Of a stretch of DNA of 18,565 bases, positions 14,561 through 18,565 are shown one piece after another. Numbering within the stretch: the first letter of the stretch is position 1; the number at the start of each line of letters is the position of its first letter. The position numbers and the translations under genes were made by a program. The notes beneath the pieces are model-generated. The model did not search any database, was not told the DNA's origin, and saw nothing but the letters and a program-made list of their open reading frames with translations. Origin of the DNA: an uncultured Porphyromonadaceae bacterium (lineage in GTDB: Bacteria; Bacteroidota; Bacteroidia; Bacteroidales; Muribaculaceae); the NCBI GenBank assembly GCA_900546835.1, contig UREH01000028.1, positions 1-18,565 on the forward strand, given 5' to 3'.

Positions 14561-14584
14561 ACCGACCAAAGCAAAACCAATTAG

Positions 14585-15220
14585 ATGAACTACTGGATTA
14601 TCGTCGACGACCATCACGACGGCCCCTACAGCGGTCGCCAGCTTGTGGACAACGGATTGCAGCCCGAAACGCTCGTATGGACCGAGGGGCTGCCCGACTG
14701 GACTCCCGCCACGGAAATCGCCGAACTGGCCGCCATGCTTGAGAACCGCACTGCCGTTCCGGCTCCTGAACCGATCGAAGCTGTCGGAGATGCAGCTTCC
14801 GACACCCCTGCCGAGCCGGAACCCGAACCCCTGGCTGAGACTCCGGCTGAAGCCGAGGTGGAAATCGAGGTTGTGGAGGCGCCCGTAGCCGAGCCCGTGC
14901 GCCCCGTCGCCGAGACGACGGCTCAGGAAACAGTATCTCCCACGCCGACGGCACAGTCGCCGTCGCCTGCGGCCGTCGCCGCTGTGGAACCCTGTCCGCC
15001 GGCCTACATCGCGTGGTCGGTAATCGTAACCGTGCTCTGCTGCACAATCGTGGGCATTCCGGCCATCGTGTTTTCCTCGATGACCAAGAGCGCCTACTAC
15101 CGCGGCGATCTGGAGCGGTCCAAGCGCTACAGCGAGCTCGCCCAGTGGTTTATCATAGCCGCAATAGTTCTTGGCGCGGTCAGCTGGCCGTTCCAGATAG
15201 CCTTCATGGGGATGTTCTGA
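14585..15220 (+). CDS. GYF_2 domain-CD225 (IFITM-like) membrane protein
   Basis: A 211-residue protein with three parts. Residues 1-50 are a bacterial GYF_2 domain: YWIIVDDHHDGPYSGRQL, then TLVWTEGLPDWTPATE, which normally binds proline-rich peptides. Residues 54-136 are a low-complexity Pro/Ala/Glu/Val linker that could itself be a GYF ligand. Residues 138-208 are a CD225/dispanin domain: PPAYIAWSVIVTVLCCTIVG, IPAIVFSSMTKSAYYRGD, then SKRYSELAQWFIIAAIVLGA. It has two membrane helices (about 143-163 and 187-208) and the Cys-Cys pair typical of the family. CD225 is the domain of eukaryotic IFITM proteins, which alter membrane fusion; its bacterial role is not established. The stop overlaps the ATG of the next gene, so the two are coupled. 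Confidence 0.85.
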   Translation: MNYWIIVDDHHDGPYSGRQLVDNGLQPETLVWTEGLPDWTPATEIAELAAMLENRTAVPAPEPIEAVGDAASDTPAEPEPEPLAETPAEAEVEIEVVEAPVAEPVRPVAETTAQETVSPTPTAQSPSPAAVAAVEPCPPAYIAWSVIVTVLCCTIVGIPAIVFSSMTKSAYYRGDLERSKRYSELAQWFIIAAIVLGAVSWPFQIAFMGMF

Positions 15221-15612
15221 TGCCACGCGTAAGCAGACCCCGACTCATAAAAGCCGCCGCCGTCGCCCTGATGGCGGCGGCCTTTTTCACTTTTTATCTG
15301 TGGATCGTGAACGCCACAGGCTTTATGCCGCGCTGCCCCGTGAAGTGGGCCACAGGGTGGAACTGCCCGGGGTGCGGAAGCCAGCGTGCGTTCATGGCTC
15401 TCCTTCACGGCCATCCCATGGCAGCCTTCAGGGCCAACCTTATACTTCCGCTGGCGATGGCTTATCTCGCCGTGATGCTATTATCGTGGCTCATGCCGGA
15501 GTCGCAACGACTGAAACGTCTGGCCGACCGGCTCACCTCGCCGGCGGCACTCCTTGTGCTTGCGGCGATACTCCTTGCGTGGATGCCGGTGCGCAATATT
15601 CTCGGCATCTGA
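15220..15612 (+). CDS. DUF2752 membrane protein
   Basis: A 130-residue protein of unknown function. A short basic start (MPRVSRPRLIK) leads into a first membrane helix at about 11-31. The DUF2752 signature follows: RCPVKWATGWNCPGCGSQRA with three cysteines (39, 49, 52), then LLHGHPMAAFRANLI, and two more helices at about 73-91 and 109-124. The CPGCG cluster could bind metal or form a disulphide. The start is the ATG at 15220, overlapping the upstream stop as TGATG; upstream extensions of the frame run antisense to the family's start and were discarded. DUF2752 genes often sit beside GYF/CD225/TM2 membrane genes in Bacteroidetes, to my knowledge, which suggests one functional unit. Confidence 0.85.
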   Translation: MPRVSRPRLIKAAAVALMAAAFFTFYLWIVNATGFMPRCPVKWATGWNCPGCGSQRAFMALLHGHPMAAFRANLILPLAMAYLAVMLLSWLMPESQRLKRLADRLTSPAALLVLAAILLAWMPVRNILGI

Positions 15613-15679
15613 GTCAGCCGGCAGAAACGTTAATTTCACAAAAGTTCCAACATTTGGGGCAAAATGCTTGTTTTTACTG

Positions 15680-15707
15680 AACAAGGCCGCTGTGGGGTGG
15701 CTTTGTT
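15680..15707 (+). terminator. Possible stem-loop terminator after the DUF2752 gene
   Basis: AACAAGGCC (15680-15688) pairs with GGCTTTGTT (15699-15707) with one G-U wobble, around a 10-base loop. It is followed by TAGCTAATTTT, a weak T-tract that overlaps the promoter box of the next operon. It could end the upstream transcript; the weak T-tract limits confidence. Confidence 0.4.
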
Positions 15708-15711
15708 TAGC

Positions 15712-15719
15712 TAATTTTG
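15712..15719 (+). promoter_or_regulatory. Bacteroidetes -7 promoter box for the export operon
   Basis: TAATTTTG is an exact TAnnTTTG box 22 bp before the ATG at 15742, giving a leader of about 15 bases. A clear TTTG -33 element is not present at the standard spacing. Confidence 0.5.
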
Positions 15720-15741
15720 CAATGCCAAAACGTTTCAACTT

Positions 15742-17199
15742 ATGGAATACACTAAAAAGCTAACCGCAGCATTGTGGGTCTTCCTTGCCGGGGCCGTATC
15801 GGTGCCGGTGGCTACAGCCGAGACATATTCGCTCGATTCCTGCCGCGCCATGGCCCTGAGCAACAATAAGGAGCTGATGGTTAAGGCCGAGCGCGTGCGC
15901 CAGGCCGGCTACCAGCGCAAGCAGGCCTTCGCGGCCTATCTGCCCGCACTCGATTTCGCCGGAGGGTATACCTATAACCAGAAAAAGCTGTCGCTCTTCG
16001 ACTCCGACCAGCTTCTGCCTACCAAGAGCTTCAACCTGGCTACGCAGAGCTATGAGTTCAACGTAGTGACAAACCCCATTACCCATCAGCCCGTCACCAC
16101 TCCGGACGGTACCCCAATTCCGTCGGAGGTGGCGCTCATCCCCAAGGAGGCGATGGAGTTCGACATCCACAACGTGTTTTTCGGCGCCGTGACGCTCACC
16201 CAGCCCATCTATATGGGTGGTAAAATCGTGGCTATGAACCGTCTGGCAAAAATCCAGGAGGAGGCCAACCGCATGCTTCAGGAAAACGAGAGCCAGAACG
16301 TGATTTATGCCGTCGACGCCGCTTACTGGACCGTGGTGTCGCTTAACGCCAAGCACCGTCTGGCCAAGAGCTACGTCAACCTGCTCGACACGCTCGACCG
16401 CAACGTGAAGCTCATGCTCGACCAGGGAGTGGCCACCCGCAGCGATCTGCTGAGCGTCGACGTGAAGCTCAACGAGGCGAATGTAGACCTTCTCAAAGTG
16501 GAAAACGGCCTTTCGCTCAGTCGCATGGCGCTTGCCCAGATATGCGGACTGCCGGTGCATTCCGACATCAACGTGGCCGATGAAGGGACCGCTCAGGCGA
16601 TTCCATCGACCGAAATAGCCACACGCTACAATATGGAGGAGGTCTACTCCCGTCGCCCCGACCTGCGCGCGCTCGAGATGGCCTCGGAGGCCACCGTGCA
16701 GCAGAAACGTGTAGCTCTTTCCGAGATGCTTCCCAACATAGCATTGATCGGCAGTTACTCATTTACCAATCCCAATATGTTCGACGGCTTCAAGAACCGC
16801 TTCGGCGGCGCATTCTCCGTGGGTGTGATGGTAAAGATCCCCCTCTGGCACTGGGGAGGCAACTACAACGGCTACCGCGCTGCCCGCTCAGCCGAGACAA
16901 TATCGAAAATCCAGGTAGCCGACGCGCGCGAGAAAATCGACCTTCAGGTCAGCCAGGCCGCCTACAAGGCTCAGGAGGCCGTGAAGACCTATCTGGCCAC
17001 CGAATCGAATCTCGCCAAAGCTCAGGAAAACCTTCGCACGGCCACCCTCGGCTTCCGCGAGGGGGTAATAACCACCGACGACGTGATGGCCGCCCAGACC
17101 GCCTGGCTCAAGGCCCACAGCGAGAATATCGACGCGATGATCGACGTGAAACTCTGCGATGTCTATCTTTCGAAGGTTCTCGGCACTCTGGGCTATTGA
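15742..17199 (+). CDS. TolC-family outer-membrane efflux protein
   Basis: Outer-membrane exit duct of a tripartite exporter. The 485 residues begin with a signal peptide (MEYTKKLTAALWVFLAGAVS, likely cleaved after ATA at about 26). The mature protein starts YSLDSCRAMALSNNKELMVK, the usual OEP opening. Two long alpha-helical repeats follow (about 30-250 and 280-480), with landmarks FFGAVTLTQPIYMGGKIVAM in the first half, DQGVATRSDLLSVDVKLNEA, RRPDLRALEMA at the repeat junction, VMVKIPLWHWGGNYNGYRAA and the closing FREGVITTDDVMAAQTAW. The adaptor gene starts 60 bp downstream and a permease fragment follows it, so this is the first gene of a three-or-more-gene export operon. The substrate cannot be inferred. 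Confidence 0.93.
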   Translation: MEYTKKLTAALWVFLAGAVSVPVATAETYSLDSCRAMALSNNKELMVKAERVRQAGYQRKQAFAAYLPALDFAGGYTYNQKKLSLFDSDQLLPTKSFNLATQSYEFNVVTNPITHQPVTTPDGTPIPSEVALIPKEAMEFDIHNVFFGAVTLTQPIYMGGKIVAMNRLAKIQEEANRMLQENESQNVIYAVDAAYWTVVSLNAKHRLAKSYVNLLDTLDRNVKLMLDQGVATRSDLLSVDVKLNEANVDLLKVENGLSLSRMALAQICGLPVHSDINVADEGTAQAIPSTEIATRYNMEEVYSRRPDLRALEMASEATVQQKRVALSEMLPNIALIGSYSFTNPNMFDGFKNRFGGAFSVGVMVKIPLWHWGGNYNGYRAARSAETISKIQVADAREKIDLQVSQAAYKAQEAVKTYLATESNLAKAQENLRTATLGFREGVITTDDVMAAQTAWLKAHSENIDAMIDVKLCDVYLSKVLGTLGY

Positions 17200-17259
17200 G
17201 CTGCGTGCTGTAAACTCTGAAAACAAACGGATTATAAACCATATAAAGCAACATACGAT

Positions 17260-18273
17260 ATGCCTGATTTCAAACAGCTGACTCCCGAAGCTCAAAAGGA
17301 GAACAAAACGCTGATGGGCGCGTTTGCCATCGTAGTGGTAGTAGTGGCTCTTCTGGCCATTGCAGGATTCCTTTTCCTGAACAAGCCCGACGAGATAATC
17401 GAGGGGCAGGCCGACGCCACGGCCGTGCGCATCTCGGGCAAGCTTCCCGGTCGCGTGGTGGATCTTTATGTAGAGGAGGGCGACATGGTTAAGGCCGGCG
17501 ACACCCTCGTGCACATCCATTCGAGCCTTGCCGACGCCAAACTGGTGCAGGCCATGGGGATGGAGACCGCCGCCAAGGCCATGAACCGCAAGGTCGACGC
17601 CGGAACGCGCTCACAGATTATCCAGAGCGCCTACGATCTCTGGCAGCAGGCCCGCTCGGCCGAGTCAATCACCAAAAAGACTTACGACCGCATGCAGACC
17701 CTCTATTCCGAGGGCGTGATGAGCGAGCAGAAACGCGACGAGGCCAAGGCCGCCTACGATGCGGCTGTAGCCGCTTCCTCGGCAGCCAAAAGCCAGTATG
17801 AGCTGGCAAAGCAGGGCGCACAGAGCGAGGATAAGGAATCGGCCGCAGCTATGGTCGACGTGGCCAAAGGCGGCGTGGGCGAAGTGCAGGCTCTTCTGGA
17901 GGACCAGTATCTCACCGCTCCATGCGACGGCCAGATTGATGTGGTCTATCCCCATGTAGGGGAGCTTGTGTCGCTCGGCGCACCCATCATGAGTCTGCTC
18001 AAAATCCAGGACAAGTGGATTACCTTCAACGTGCGCGAGGAGTATCTCCAGGATATGACTCTCGGCAAGGAAATCGAAGTGATGATACCGGCGCTCGGCC
18101 GCAAGGAGACCAAGGCAAAGATCTACTATATCCGCGATCTGGGCAGCTACGCTACCTGGCACGCCACCAAGACTACCGGCGACTGGGATTCGAAGACTTT
18201 TGAGGTGAAGGCCCGGCCCACCGAGCAGCTCCCCGATTTGCGCCCGGGTATGACCGTAATCTACAAGGACTGA
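17260..18273 (+). CDS. HlyD/EmrA-family membrane fusion protein
   Basis: Periplasmic adaptor joining an inner-membrane pump to the TolC-like duct. Of 337 residues, a short cytoplasmic tail precedes one membrane helix (about 18-41, TLMGAFAIVVVVVALLAIAG). Then come the first half-lipoyl motif (VRISGKLPGRVVDLYVEEGD, then VKAGDTLVHIHS), a long Ala/Lys/Glu/Gln-rich coiled-coil hairpin (about 90-205, with MQTLYSEGVMSEQKRDEAKA), and the second half-lipoyl motif (YLTAPCDGQIDVVYPHVGE). A beta-barrel domain follows (WITFNVREEYLQDMTLGKEI), and the protein ends in DLRPGMTVIYKD. No lipobox is present, so it is anchored by the helix. The same-strand TolC and ABC-2 permease neighbours fit the YhiI/YhhJ-type export arrangement. 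Confidence 0.93.
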   Translation: MPDFKQLTPEAQKENKTLMGAFAIVVVVVALLAIAGFLFLNKPDEIIEGQADATAVRISGKLPGRVVDLYVEEGDMVKAGDTLVHIHSSLADAKLVQAMGMETAAKAMNRKVDAGTRSQIIQSAYDLWQQARSAESITKKTYDRMQTLYSEGVMSEQKRDEAKAAYDAAVAASSAAKSQYELAKQGAQSEDKESAAAMVDVAKGGVGEVQALLEDQYLTAPCDGQIDVVYPHVGELVSLGAPIMSLLKIQDKWITFNVREEYLQDMTLGKEIEVMIPALGRKETKAKIYYIRDLGSYATWHATKTTGDWDSKTFEVKARPTEQLPDLRPGMTVIYKD

Positions 18274-18349
18274 CCCTCCGGTGTTTTGACACAATGTCGC
18301 CCACCGCGGCAAGAATATCATTACCAAAAACAAACCGAACAAAAGGAAT

Positions 18350-18514
18350 ATGGGTATTTTAAGCGTAATAAAGCGCGAATGGCGTCGCCTGTGCTCGCGT
18401 CCCATCTATTTGGTGGGAATAGCCGTGGTGCCCGTTTGCTTCGCCTTTTTCTTCGTCTCGCTGCTGAGCGAGGGGTTGCCGCTGAAGGTGCCCGCCGCCA
18501 TAGTCGACCTCGAC
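18350..18514 (+). CDS. ABC-2 type permease, N-terminal fragment
   Basis: First 55 residues of an inner-membrane permease. It begins MGILSVIKREWRRLCSRPIY, a basic amphipathic start, then a membrane helix LVGIAVVPVCFAFFFVSLLS (21-40), and the periplasmic strand LPLKVPAAIVDLD, the usual N-terminal layout of ABC-2/YhhJ-type permeases whose next residues normally complete a VDxD motif. The last genomic codon is 18512-18514; after that the frame runs into adapter and encodes nonsense. A second permease and possibly an ATPase would be expected beyond the contig. The adaptor gene ends 76 bp upstream. Confidence 0.85.
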
Positions 18515-18565
18515 CTGTCTCTTATACACATCTGACGCTGCCGACGATATGCAGTGTGTAGATCT
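18515..18565 (-). other. Nextera Read 1 adapter, i5 index and P5 remnant (artefact)
   Basis: Reverse-complement Nextera Read 1 adapter occupies 18515-18547, beginning with the mosaic end CTGTCTCTTATACACATCT. Next comes TATGCAGT (18548-18555), the reverse complement of Illumina i5 index ACTGCATA, and then GTGTAGATCT (18556-18565), the start of the P5 flow-cell sequence. None of this is genomic. Read in frame it yields spurious peptide tails such as [13 protein letters not shown] or LSLIHI. Confidence 0.99.

Noticed and set aside
17144..17152. ACGTGAAAC, a half parS-like motif inside the TolC-like gene
   Set aside because: Only one half of the palindrome is present and it is explained by coding sequence (Asp-Val-Lys-Leu).
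1..18565. tRNA/rRNA genes, CRISPR arrays, insertion sequences, phage genes, DnaA-box clusters
   Set aside because: Looked for on both strands by eye and none seen. Isolated weak matches could be missed without a program such as tRNAscan-SE or Infernal.

Overview
The window is an assembled contig, almost certainly from a gut Bacteroidales genome; Muribaculaceae is my best guess, unverified. The evidence is a GC-rich coding style, little sign of Shine-Dalgarno sites before most genes, several promoter boxes of the Bacteroidetes form TAnnTTTG, and family signatures typical of the phylum: a nucleoside kinase with a ThrRS-like N-terminus, a fused SpmA-SpmB protein, a carboxynorspermidine dehydrogenase, and a TolC/HlyD/ABC-2 exporter. 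Both ends are untrimmed Illumina Nextera adapter (1-29 and 18515-18565, the latter with an i5 index). The outermost genes are therefore truncated by sequencing artefact, not by biology.

Layout. (1) 30-2744, plus strand: 3' part of pdxJ, then an ExbB/ExbD/TonB-type energy-transduction operon. (2) 2790-5353, minus strand: a TGS-type uridine/nucleoside kinase and, upstream of it, a small WaaP/InaA-like lipopolysaccharide kinase. (3) 5354-10116, plus strand: a divergent intergenic region with a parS-like palindrome, then spmAB (GTG start), ybeY, mnmG (gidA), a second parS-like site three bases after the mnmG stop, and apt, closed by a strong terminator. (4) 10198-12227: an unexplained 185-bp spacer, then uvrC on the minus strand. 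(5) 12287-15612, plus strand: carboxynorspermidine dehydrogenase, deoC, a GYF-CD225 membrane protein and an overlapping DUF2752 membrane protein. (6) 15712-18514, plus strand: an export operon of TolC-like outer-membrane protein, HlyD/EmrA-like adaptor and the first 55 residues of an ABC-2 permease.

Most genes are housekeeping: vitamin B6, tRNA modification, rRNA maturation, purine and deoxynucleoside salvage, DNA repair, spermidine synthesis and envelope energization/export. The most notable signals are the two parS-like ParB sites about 4 kb apart flanking spmAB-ybeY-mnmG, which suggest this is the origin-proximal centromere region of the chromosome. Next are the coupled GYF-CD225/DUF2752 pair, an IFITM-like bacterial module of unknown function, and the unassigned element between apt and uvrC. 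I found no RNA gene, CRISPR array, insertion sequence or phage gene, and I do not claim a clear new defence or mobile system.
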